5,258 bases of DNA from Streptomyces sp. NRRL WC-3549 (lineage in GTDB: Bacteria; Actinomycetota; Actinomycetes; Streptomycetales; Streptomycetaceae), in the NCBI RefSeq assembly GCF_000721935.1, contig NZ_KL585389.1, positions 1-5,258 of the forward strand, written 5' to 3'. How positions within the stretch are numbered: the first letter of the stretch is position 1; every line of letters starts with the position of its first letter. The notes under the pieces were generated by a model. That model searched no databases and was not told the DNA's origin. It was given only the letters and a program-made list of their open reading frames with translations. The translations under genes and the position numbers were made by a program. This document shows positions 1 to 5,199 of the stretch, one piece after another.

Positions 1-81
1 CGCGCGGCTGCCGGTGCGGCCGGGATCTCGGCGCGGTCGCGCCGCACGCGGAAGGCCGGCCGCCCTCGGGGGTGCCCTCCT
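1..81. other. Left-edge segment with no firm gene
   Basis: This is the stretch downstream of the methyltransferase stop codon. No reading frame here can be assigned with confidence. On the minus strand a frame with a possible GTG reads MRRDRAEIPAAP and runs off the edge. On the plus strand a frame open from the edge stops at 107-109 inside the methyltransferase 3' end. Both are short, of low complexity, and as likely to be chance in DNA this GC-rich. The only structure I see is a small hairpin at 29-44. Confidence 0.4.
29..44 (-). terminator. Possible small terminator hairpin after the methyltransferase gene
   Basis: CGGCGCGGTCGCGCCG folds into a 7-bp stem with a 2-nt loop, or more realistically 6 bp with a 4-nt loop. 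It lies about 38 nt past the methyltransferase stop codon. There is no T-tract on either side, which is common for actinomycete terminators but leaves the call weak. Short GC palindromes arise easily by chance in this base composition. Confidence 0.25.
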
Positions 82-837
82 CTACCGCCGAACGGCGACG
101 AGGACGTAGCTGTTGCCCACCTGCCAGACCGGGTTGGCGGGCCCGAAGCCCGCCTCGGCCAGCAACTCGATGTGCCGGCCGAGCGTGACGGGGCGACCGG
201 CGTGCGCGGAACGCCGTTTACGGCGTTCCGCGCACAGCCCCGTCAGTTCCGGTTCCTTCTCCACGGCCGACCACCACGTCTCCCAGTCCTCGTGGTCGAA
301 GGCGTGCTGGCGCTCGGCCCGGCGCGTCCCGACGTACTCGGCGATCTCGACGAAACCCTCGCCCTCCAGCGGCAGGTGGTCCGCGTTGATCAGCACCCCG
401 CCGGGCCGCAGCAGCCCGGTCAGTTCGGCATAGGTGCGCCTCAGCACGCCTTCGGGGAGGTAGTGGAGCGCGGTCGTGGAAACGACGGCGTCGACCGGCC
501 GCCGCAGCCCCAGGGCGCCCGTCCAGCCGTCCTCGCCGATCACGGCCTCGACGTACCGGGCGGCGCGGGAGTGGCGGGTGCGGGCGAGTGCCAGGAGCAG
601 CGGATCCATGTCGACGGCGACGATCTCGGCCGTGGGCAGGCGCTTGATCAACCGTGCGGGCAGTGACCCGGGGCCGCACCCCAGGTCCAGGACGCGGGGG
701 CTGTCATGACCCATGGTCACGTGCTCCACGACGTCCGCGACCACGGTGAAGCGTTCTTCCCGGTCGAAGGCGTACCGCTGCTGCTGCCGTTCCCAGCGCT
801 CCACCCACAGCTCGGCCGTCGGCATGCTCACGCTCAT
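82..837 (-). CDS. Class I SAM-dependent methyltransferase, substrate unknown
   Basis: A soluble protein of 251 residues with a Rossmann-type methyltransferase fold. Motif I is VLDLGCGPG at residues 49-57, the SAM-ribose acidic residue is D76 in IVAVDMD, a post-motif TTALHYL segment lies at about 121-127, and motif III is LLRPGGVL at about 142-149. The C-terminal third contains an acidic, Trp-rich stretch, DHEDWETWW (181-189), then a very basic one, ERRKRRS (204-210), and may shape the acceptor site. No signal peptide or membrane segment is visible. The ATG at 835-837 has GAGGTGG 9 nt upstream; a GTG two codons in, with AGGAAG 6 nt upstream, is an alternative start. A 77-nt gap with a candidate Zur box separates it from the desulfurase gene, so it may have its own promoter as well as operon read-through. 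By family it could methylate a small molecule, such as the product of the upstream PLP enzymes; an unrelated housekeeping role is possible. Confidence 0.9.
   Translation of the reverse strand: MSVSMPTAELWVERWERQQQRYAFDREERFTVVADVVEHVTMGHDSPRVLDLGCGPGSLPARLIKRLPTAEIVAVDMDPLLLALARTRHSRAARYVEAVIGEDGWTGALGLRRPVDAVVSTTALHYLPEGVLRRTYAELTGLLRPGGVLINADHLPLEGEGFVEIAEYVGTRRAERQHAFDHEDWETWWSAVEKEPELTGLCAERRKRRSAHAGRPVTLGRHIELLAEAGFGPANPVWQVGNSYVLVAVRR
202..235. repeat. Perfect 15-bp inverted repeat inside the methyltransferase gene
   Basis: GTGCGCGGAACGCCG, a TTTA loop, and the exact reverse complement CGGCGTTCCGCGCAC make a perfect 15-bp, very GC-rich hairpin in the 3' third of the coding sequence. 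On the coding strand it encodes residues around CAERRKRRSAHA (about 202-213), an unusually charged segment, and the reading frame stays open. It is stronger than the candidate terminator after the gene. It could be an mRNA structure, an attenuating element, a protein-binding palindrome, or the trace of a small in-frame palindromic insertion. Confidence 0.8.
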
Positions 838-846
838 CTTCCTGTA

Positions 847-853
847 CCACCTC
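847..853 (-). promoter_or_regulatory. Ribosome binding site of the methyltransferase
   Basis: Read on the minus strand, GAGGTGG ends 9 nt before the ATG at 835-837, which favours that start. A second purine run, AGGAAG (838-843), abuts the ATG and is well spaced (6 nt) only for the GTG at 829-831, so a start two codons later cannot be excluded. Confidence 0.55.
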
Positions 854-883
854 TACCGTCTCGGTTCCGCTTGGTAGCCCCCG

Positions 884-889
884 AATCTA
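884..889 (-). promoter_or_regulatory. Possible -10 element for the methyltransferase
   Basis: TAGATT on the minus strand fits the actinomycete TANNNT/TAGRRT type of -10 hexamer. It sits about 47 nt upstream of the ATG and 4 nt downstream of the candidate Zur box. The nearest -35-like hexamer, ATGACA, is only 14 nt away, which is short, so the promoter call rests mainly on the -10 and the position. Confidence 0.3.
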
Positions 890-893
890 CAGG

Positions 894-908
894 TGAAAAC
901 GAATGTCA
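894..908 (-). promoter_or_regulatory. Candidate Zur (zinc uptake regulator) box
   Basis: TGAAAACGAATGTCA matches 12 of 15 positions of the actinobacterial Zur consensus TGAAAATGATTTTCA as I remember it, including the TGA and TCA ends that form the conserved half-site edges. It lies in the 77-bp gap before the methyltransferase, immediately upstream of a possible -10, where a bound repressor would block RNA polymerase. Its symmetry is imperfect (outer three pairs plus one inner pair). The likely zinc-free bS18 paralogue about 4.3 kb upstream supports a zinc-responsive locus. A chance match in an otherwise GC-rich gap is the alternative. Confidence 0.5.
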
Positions 909-914
909 TCTGCG

Positions 915-2120
915 CTAGCTGAGGTCGGCGAGTACCTCCAGCAACCGGTCTACCTCTTCGCGGCTGTTGTAGACGTGCAGACTGACCCGCACGGAACTGC
1001 GGGATTCACCTGCCCGGCCCTGGCAGAGACCGTCCGCCCGGACCATGAATCCATGGCTGAAGAGGATGAACCCGAGGTCGACTGCGTCGATGCCCCGGTG
1101 CCTGAACGTCACGATGCCGTGCCGCTGCTGCACCGGGGAGTCCTGCGCCAGGCTCAGCTGGCATCCGACCACTTCGTACGCCGGCAGCGTGCTCAAGCCG
1201 TCGGTCAGCCGGGCGGCCAGGCCGACGGTCCACCGTTCGATCTGTTGCGGGCCGGCCCGTTCGAGCCAGTCCAGAGCGGCCCCGAGGCTGACGATGCCCA
1301 CGGTGTTCGGTGTGCCGCTCCAGCCGCTCGGAACGAACGGCGCGCCCCTCGCACCGCGGGACCAGACGGCTCCTGACCCGGGCAGCGCCATGGCCTTGTG
1401 TCCCGAGAAGACGGCGAAGTCGACGTCCAGCGCCCGCATGGAGACCGGCAGGTGGCCGACGCTCTGGGCCGCGTCCAGGCAGATCACCACGTCCGGCCCC
1501 ACCGCCTGGCGGACCCGGTGCACGTTCATGTCCCCGCCGTAGACGTGATGTACGTGCGTGACCGCCACGAACCGGGTACGGGGGGTGACGAGTCCGGCGA
1601 GCCGTGCCACGTCGTAGTCGCCGGAAGCGCTCTGGTAGGGCATCTCCCGGACGGTGACGCGGGTGCCCTGCCGGGCCAGGACCGCGACCGCCTCCTGCCA
1701 CGGCGTGACGTTGGCCTCGTGGTCGGCGAAGGGCACGATGATCTCGTCCCCGTCGTCCAGCTCGTGCGTGAGCCAGTCCAGGGCGACCCGGCGCAGCCCC
1801 TCCGTGGTGCCGCTGACGAAATGCACTTCGGAGGTGTCCGGGTCCGGGTCGGCCAGGAACGCCTTCACCCGCTTCCCGACCTCCTCGACCAGCGCCGTCG
1901 TCCTGTTGGCCCAGGGGTAGGTCCCGCGCCCCGCGTTCGCGTTGGAGGTGGTGAGGTACTCCTGGACCGCGTCCAGGACCGCCCGCGGCTTCTGCGCGGT
2001 CGCCGCACTGTCCAGGTAGGCCAGCCCGGGGTGGGAGGTGACGATGGGGAACTGCGCGCGCAGGGTGGCGTGCCAGGGAGCCAGAGCCTCTGCCGTCATG
2101 CCGGTGGACGCGTGCTCCAC
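915..2120 (-). CDS. SufS-like cysteine desulfurase (class V aminotransferase family)
   Basis: A cytosolic PLP enzyme of 401 residues, expected to take sulfur from cysteine as a protein-bound persulfide, giving alanine. The family landmarks appear in order: YLDSAATAQKP (35-45), GTTEG (104-108), DHEANVTPW near 133-141 (SufS has EHHANIVPW), DAAQS with D216 for the PLP ring nitrogen, SGHK with K242 as the Schiff-base lysine, and near the C-terminus VRADGLC with C366 where group II desulfurases have RTGHHC. R361, R378 and the VSLHVYNSREEVDRL tail also align with SufS, so the catalytic cysteine is retained. I chose the GTG at 2118-2120 because GAGGGAG lies 8 nt upstream; a GTG at 2127-2129 overlapping the previous stop, or the ATG at 2097-2099, are alternatives. 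The frame is open far upstream, but that part overlaps the previous gene and is spurious. The 5-nt gap to the cysteine-synthase/rhodanese gene implies co-translation and a shared sulfur pathway. A selenocysteine lyase or other class V lyase role is possible. Confidence 0.92.
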   Translation of the reverse strand: MEHASTGMTAEALAPWHATLRAQFPIVTSHPGLAYLDSAATAQKPRAVLDAVQEYLTTSNANAGRGTYPWANRTTALVEEVGKRVKAFLADPDPDTSEVHFVSGTTEGLRRVALDWLTHELDDGDEIIVPFADHEANVTPWQEAVAVLARQGTRVTVREMPYQSASGDYDVARLAGLVTPRTRFVAVTHVHHVYGGDMNVHRVRQAVGPDVVICLDAAQSVGHLPVSMRALDVDFAVFSGHKAMALPGSGAVWSRGARGAPFVPSGWSGTPNTVGIVSLGAALDWLERAGPQQIERWTVGLAARLTDGLSTLPAYEVVGCQLSLAQDSPVQQRHGIVTFRHRGIDAVDLGFILFSHGFMVRADGLCQGRAGESRSSVRVSLHVYNSREEVDRLLEVLADLS

Positions 2121-2125
2121 GGGAA

Positions 2126-3445
2126 TCACTCCCTCACCAGCGGTGCGCCCGCGTCGCGCCAGGCGATGATCCCGCCGGCGAGGCTGCGCACGTCCGGGTG
2201 GCCCATGCGCCTCAGCAGTGCCGCGTAGGTCAGGGACTTCTCGCCGACGGGACACGCGAGCAGTACCGGCTGCGCCTTGCTGAACGGCAGCCCGCCCCGT
2301 ACGAGATCCTCGAACAGCTCGTCGACGATGTTGATCGAGCCCTCGATGTGCAGAGCCGCGTAGGCGTACGGGCTGCGCATGTCCACGATGACGGGTCTCT
2401 CCTCGGCGATCCACCGTCGGGCGTCCGCGACTCCGAGGGAGGGGGCCTCGCCGATCTCCTCGGGGGTCAGTCCTGTCGGCGAGTTGCTCGGAGCCCGCTG
2501 TCCGAGGAGTTCGGGGCGGCGCTTCCTTATGTAACTCAGGTAACTCTCGACGCGGTCGCACACGATGAAGACGGCCGTCGCCGGCTGGGTGAGTTGCGGG
2601 CCTATCTCCCGGAGGTGCCGTATCGCTCCGAAAAAGGCCGCTCCACCCGTCGGGCCGGCCAGTATGCCGCACTGCCGGATGAGCTTCAGCATTCCGTCGA
2701 TGGCCTCGTCGGAATTCACCTTCTCGATGGTGTCGTATGTGGTGGGGTCGAAAATCCCCACCTCCTGCACCTCGTCGATGTTCCTGATCCCGGGAATGAA
2801 GTCGGATTTCTCCGCGACGAGGCCCACCACCGAGACCTTGGGGTTGTGTTCGCGTAACGCCCGCGCGACGCCGGTGGAGGAGCCGGCGGTTCCGACACCG
2901 GAGATGAACCAGTCCGGTGCGTGGCCGTCGAGGTCGGCCACGATCTCCGGGCCGGTGCCGGATTCGTGGGCCTCCGCGTTGCGGGCGTTGTAGTACTGGT
3001 CGGTGTGCAGGTAGGTGCTTCCGGGCTCGTTGAGACTGCGGTGGAAGAGGGTCAGCGGGTCTTCCGCGTTCGTCGGGTCAAGGCATTCGGTCTGCCCCGG
3101 CAGCTCCTCGATCTCGGCGCCCAGCAGGAGGAGGAGTTCCTTTATCTCCGGGATCTTCATCCGGTTGGTGACGCTCTTGAAGCCGAGTCCGTGCATACCG
3201 GCGATGGCGGCGAGGGCCTTCGCCGTGTTCCCGCTGGACAGTTCGATGATCTGGCTTCCCTCTTCGACCGCCGACTGCAGGCCGGGCCGGACCATGTTCC
3301 AGGCCGCGCGGTCCTTCAGCGAGCCGAAGGGATTGCAGAACTCGAGTTTTGCGTAGAGTTCGATGTTCTGCAGGCCGTGGACATGAGGGGATATACGGAC
3401 CAAAGGCGTGTTGCCGACGGTGTCGATGATGCTGTCATACCTCAT
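2126..3445 (-). CDS. Cysteine-synthase-like PLP enzyme fused to a C-terminal rhodanese domain
   Basis: A 439-residue two-domain protein. Residues 1 to about 315 form a fold-type II PLP beta-substitution enzyme of the CysK/CysM/SbnA group. VGNTPLVRI opens the fold (10-18), FGSLKDRAA carries the Schiff-base lysine K44, SSGNTAKAL (70-78) replaces the usual TSGNTG substrate loop, VGTAGSSTG (184-192) is the phosphate loop, GPTGG (264-268) holds the residue facing the pyridine nitrogen, and CDRVESYLS (296-304) matches the PD-GERYLS tail motif. Residues about 332-439 form a rhodanese domain: VIVDMRSPYAYAALHIEGSINI (352-373, in two blocks), active-site loop CPVGEKS with C398, and LAGGIIAW (422-429). 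Known relatives join an aminoacrylate from an activated serine to sulfide, an amine or a thiocarboxylate; the fused domain suggests a persulfide sulfur donor. The ATG at 3443-3445 overlaps the decarboxylase end by 11 nt and has a GGGGA run 6 nt upstream. SbnA-like synthesis of a diaminopropionate precursor is the main alternative. Confidence 0.94.
   Translation of the reverse strand: MRYDSIIDTVGNTPLVRISPHVHGLQNIELYAKLEFCNPFGSLKDRAAWNMVRPGLQSAVEEGSQIIELSSGNTAKALAAIAGMHGLGFKSVTNRMKIPEIKELLLLLGAEIEELPGQTECLDPTNAEDPLTLFHRSLNEPGSTYLHTDQYYNARNAEAHESGTGPEIVADLDGHAPDWFISGVGTAGSSTGVARALREHNPKVSVVGLVAEKSDFIPGIRNIDEVQEVGIFDPTTYDTIEKVNSDEAIDGMLKLIRQCGILAGPTGGAAFFGAIRHLREIGPQLTQPATAVFIVCDRVESYLSYIRKRRPELLGQRAPSNSPTGLTPEEIGEAPSLGVADARRWIAEERPVIVDMRSPYAYAALHIEGSINIVDELFEDLVRGGLPFSKAQPVLLACPVGEKSLTYAALLRRMGHPDVRSLAGGIIAWRDAGAPLVRE
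2129..2135 (-). promoter_or_regulatory. Ribosome binding site that decides the desulfurase start
   Basis: GAGGGAG on the minus strand, inside the last codons of the upstream gene, ends 8 nt before the GTG at 2118-2120. It is too close to the GTG at 2127-2129 and about 29 nt from the ATG at 2097-2099, so it points to the middle start. Ribosomes stopping at 2126-2128 would release next to it, which suits translational coupling. Confidence 0.6.
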
Positions 3446-4919
3446 GCGCAGTCCCCGCAGAATGTATCGGCCAGTACTGGTCGTCGAGACGCCACTGCCA
3501 GCCGTCGGTGTCCTGGAAAGCTGCCACCTTGCGGGCCATGGGTCGTCGCTGGGCGTGATGGGCGTTGAAATCCATGCAGTATCCGGCGGTGTTGGGAAAG
3601 GCCAGAAGGTCGCCCGGGGCCGGAAGGCCGGGAAGGAAGACCAGCCGGCGTGTGATGAGATCGGATTCGAGGCACAGGTTTCCGTGGAGGTAGACGCCGA
3701 CCGGGCCCGAGGGGGCGACGGTCCCCTCCTGCCGCCGGTCGCGGCGGAGGAGTACCGGATCCAGGAGGATGCCGTGCTCCTCCAGGGCGCAGTCGTCGGC
3801 GTTCATCGCCAGCCGGACCACATGGGTGCCGTCCGGCTCGCCGCGCACCTCCAGGACCCGGGCCAAGGTCACCCCGCACTGGTCCACCAGGGCCCGTCCC
3901 GGTTCGACGCACAGGTCGTAGAGGTTCTCGAGGAGCAGAGTGGCCAGGGGGCGCCCGAGGGTGGGGGCGGGGCTGCGCAGGAGTTCGTCCAGGTATCCGG
4001 CGCCGGCGACCGGGCGGTGGGAGGGGTAGAGCTCCAACGCCCCGCGGACGGTGCCCTTCTCGCTGCTGAGCCCGTAGGTGTGGTCGCGCCAGGCCAGCGA
4101 CTCGCGCCGGCCCATGGCCGCCAGGGTGAGCTGTGTCGTGTAGCGCTCCCACTGGGCGCCGTCCGCGAGGTAGCCGACCCCGAAGCCGCCACCGATGTCG
4201 ATGACGCGGGGGCGCATCCCCCGGGCCCGGCACTCGTCCATGGCCCGGACGCAGCCCTCCAGCGCGAGGGCCTTCTCCTCAAGGCTGGTGGTGTCGAGGT
4301 GGTAGGACACACCGGTGACCTCCAGCGCGTCGAGATGGCGGGCGGAGGCGTCCAGCAGGCCGGTCAGCTCCGACGCCGGCGAACCGAAGCGGCTGCGTCG
4401 GCTTTGTACCTTCACCCCCGAACCGGTGAAGTCCGAGAGCCGCAGCAGCACTTGCGCCCGGGGCAGGCCGTACCTGCGTACCAGGCCCGCGAGTTCTTCC
4501 AGTTCGCCGCGTCCGTCGACGTTCACCGTCGCCCCGACGCGGGCCGCCAGCCAGAGGAACTCCGGTTCCTTGGGTCCGGTCGCACCGATGCGGTCCGGGG
4601 TGAATCCGCAGGCCAGCGCGTGTTGCAGCTCGTCGAGCGAGGCGACGTCCACGGCCGCGTCGGTGGTGGCCAGCCGGCGTACCAGCGCACTCGATCTGTT
4701 CGCCTTGTGAGCGAAGCAGATCTCACCCTCGAGATGGTGGCGGCGGTACACGGACCGGAAGCGTGAGACGTTCTCGGCGACCCGGTCCGGAAGCACCACG
4801 TTGAGCGGTGACCCGAGCCCGTCCACGAGGCCGTGCAGGAACGGGGGTGAGTCCAGGAGGGATGTCAGAGGTGGCTCGACCTTGGGATCCAGGTACAAGG
4901 GGGCAGCCAACAGCGGCAC
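3435..4919 (-). CDS. Fold-type III PLP decarboxylase, Y4yA-like
   Basis: A 494-residue cytosolic enzyme of the diaminopimelate/ornithine decarboxylase fold, first gene of the operon. FAHKAN holds the Schiff-base lysine K72; DVASLDELQHA (91-101) and RRSRFG (174-179) are barrel motifs; H207 in SYHLDT stacks on PLP; DIGGGFGVGY (241-250) and EPGRALV (339-345) bind its phosphate; NLCLESD (414-420) supplies the cross-subunit cysteine C416 and acidic residues; NTAGYCMDF (443-451) carries the conserved tyrosine Y447. At 494 residues it is some 70 longer than typical LysA, with extra sequence around 255-325. The opening APLYLDPKVEPPL and overall layout are what I recall of the Y4yA family, named from a Rhizobium plasmid where a cysteine synthase-like gene is nearby. 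SbnH of staphyloferrin B synthesis is a functional relative. The start is GTG at 4917-4919: an in-frame TAA sits directly before it. The substrate is unknown; the absence of lysine or arginine genes here argues against LysA or SpeA roles. Confidence 0.92.
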   Translation of the reverse strand: MPLLAAPLYLDPKVEPPLTSLLDSPPFLHGLVDGLGSPLNVVLPDRVAENVSRFRSVYRRHHLEGEICFAHKANRSSALVRRLATTDAAVDVASLDELQHALACGFTPDRIGATGPKEPEFLWLAARVGATVNVDGRGELEELAGLVRRYGLPRAQVLLRLSDFTGSGVKVQSRRSRFGSPASELTGLLDASARHLDALEVTGVSYHLDTTSLEEKALALEGCVRAMDECRARGMRPRVIDIGGGFGVGYLADGAQWERYTTQLTLAAMGRRESLAWRDHTYGLSSEKGTVRGALELYPSHRPVAGAGYLDELLRSPAPTLGRPLATLLLENLYDLCVEPGRALVDQCGVTLARVLEVRGEPDGTHVVRLAMNADDCALEEHGILLDPVLLRRDRRQEGTVAPSGPVGVYLHGNLCLESDLITRRLVFLPGLPAPGDLLAFPNTAGYCMDFNAHHAQRRPMARKVAAFQDTDGWQWRLDDQYWPIHSAGTAHEV

Positions 4920-4922
4920 TTA

Positions 4923-4928
4923 CCTTTC
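4923..4928 (-). promoter_or_regulatory. Closely spaced ribosome binding site of the decarboxylase
   Basis: GAAAGG on the minus strand ends only 3 nt before the GTG at 4917-4919, and the 3 nt between are an in-frame TAA stop. The spacing is shorter than usual. A TTG at 4908-4910 would be 12 nt away and is a less likely start. The pairing of GTG with a cramped site suggests modest translation initiation. Confidence 0.45.
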
Positions 4929-4949
4929 AGCTGGGTGAGCGGCAGCTCT

Positions 4950-5027
4950 CTACTGCTGGTGGCGCCGGTCGGTGCTGCCGCGGGGAGGGGCGGACTGATT
5001 GGATGTGATTGTGATTGTCGTATCCAT
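4950..5027 (-). CDS. Possible 25-codon leader ORF ahead of the decarboxylase
   Basis: An ATG at 5025-5027 opens a short frame beginning MDTTITITSNQ and ending at a TAG at 4950-4952, 30 nt before the decarboxylase GTG. The only ribosome binding signal is a weak GGA 4 nt from the ATG. The first codons are formed by the A/T-rich TGATTG repeats. The composition (Thr/Ile, then Pro/Arg/Gln) matches no family I know, and it has no Cys or other run that would suggest amino-acid attenuation. It may be a coupling leader peptide or simply chance. Confidence 0.2.
   Translation of the reverse strand: MDTTITITSNQSAPPRGSTDRRHQQ
4996..5017. repeat. Three TGATTG repeats in the operon leader
   Basis: TGATTG occurs at 4996-5001, 5006-5011 and 5012-5017; start-to-start spacings are 10 and 6 bp. 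The 10-bp step places two copies on the same face of the helix. The cluster is A/T-rich in a GC-rich leader and lies upstream of the first operon gene, so it may be an operator or part of the promoter. No known regulator is recognised by me. Confidence 0.45.
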
Positions 5028-5079
5028 GCTGTCCAGGCCGAGCGGCCTCTATGCCTCCTCCGCCGAGGCGTGCGCGGAC

Positions 5080-5118
5080 GGAGGGGCGCCGACGCGGACA
5101 CCGCGTCGGCGCCCCTCC
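5080..5118 (-). terminator. Perfect 18-bp hairpin terminator after the bS18 gene
   Basis: GGAGGGGCGCCGACGCGG (5080-5097), loop ACA, and its exact reverse complement (5101-5118) form an 18-bp, almost wholly G/C stem. It begins 81 nt past the bS18 stop codon and precedes the leader of the PLP operon. There is no T-tract, as is usual for actinomycete terminators. It probably ends the ribosomal-protein transcript and isolates the two units. Because it is symmetrical it could also stop transcription from the left. Confidence 0.8.
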
Positions 5119-5138
5119 TGATCCGCCCTGCCCCCGCT

Positions 5139-5172
5139 CGTCCGTTCCCGGGCGGCGGGCCCGGTGCGGACG
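5139..5172 (-). terminator. Interrupted hairpin between the bS18 stop and the main terminator
   Basis: CGTCCG pairs with CGGACG, and inside it CCGGGC pairs with GCCCGG around a 5-nt loop; the two helices are separated by a small internal loop (TTC opposite TG). It starts 27 nt after the bS18 stop codon. Together with the 18-bp stem it gives two hairpins in tandem, which could act as a double terminator or protect the 3' end of the mRNA. Confidence 0.45.
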
Positions 5173-5199
5173 CGGTGCCGGGTGCCGCCGGAACGGAGG

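Larger units (their letters stand above)
4920..5079 (-). promoter_or_regulatory. Leader and probable promoter region of the PLP-enzyme operon
   Basis: About 160 bp between the bS18 terminator and the decarboxylase start must hold any promoter for the three-gene operon. The part at about 4995-5027 is clearly richer in A/T than its surroundings and carries three TGATTG copies (plus strand) at 4996, 5006 and 5012. I see no textbook -35/-10 pair. A weak, degenerate Zur-like 15-mer, TGGATACGACAATCA on the minus strand (5012-5026), matches the consensus at only 9 of 15 positions. A small hairpin, AGGCCG/CGGCCT, lies at 5035-5048. Confidence 0.45.

Noticed and set aside
853..909. An 18-codon minus-strand frame, MTFVFTCRFGGYQAEPRR, in the gap before the methyltransferase
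   Set aside because: It has no ribosome binding site, and its first codons are formed by the candidate Zur box; the regulatory reading explains the sequence better.
1398..2228. A 276-codon plus-strand frame opposite the desulfurase
   Set aside because: Same reasoning: it mirrors the codon pattern of the desulfurase gene and shows no domain.
2121..2672. An N-terminal extension of about 180 residues on the desulfurase frame
   Set aside because: It overlaps the rhodanese end of the preceding gene in another frame, has no recognisable domain, is rich in Arg/Gly/Pro as frame shadows are, and has no matching ribosome binding site. The family homology starts near residue 30 of the short form.
3408..4766. 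A 452-codon plus-strand open frame opposite the decarboxylase
   Set aside because: It is antisense to a gene with clear catalytic motifs, has low-complexity Gly/Val/Ala/Arg composition, and shows no family motif. Long antisense frames are expected at this GC content.
5012..5026. A second Zur box before the decarboxylase
   Set aside because: Only 9 of 15 positions match and the symmetry is poor, so it is mentioned in the leader entry but not called as a site.
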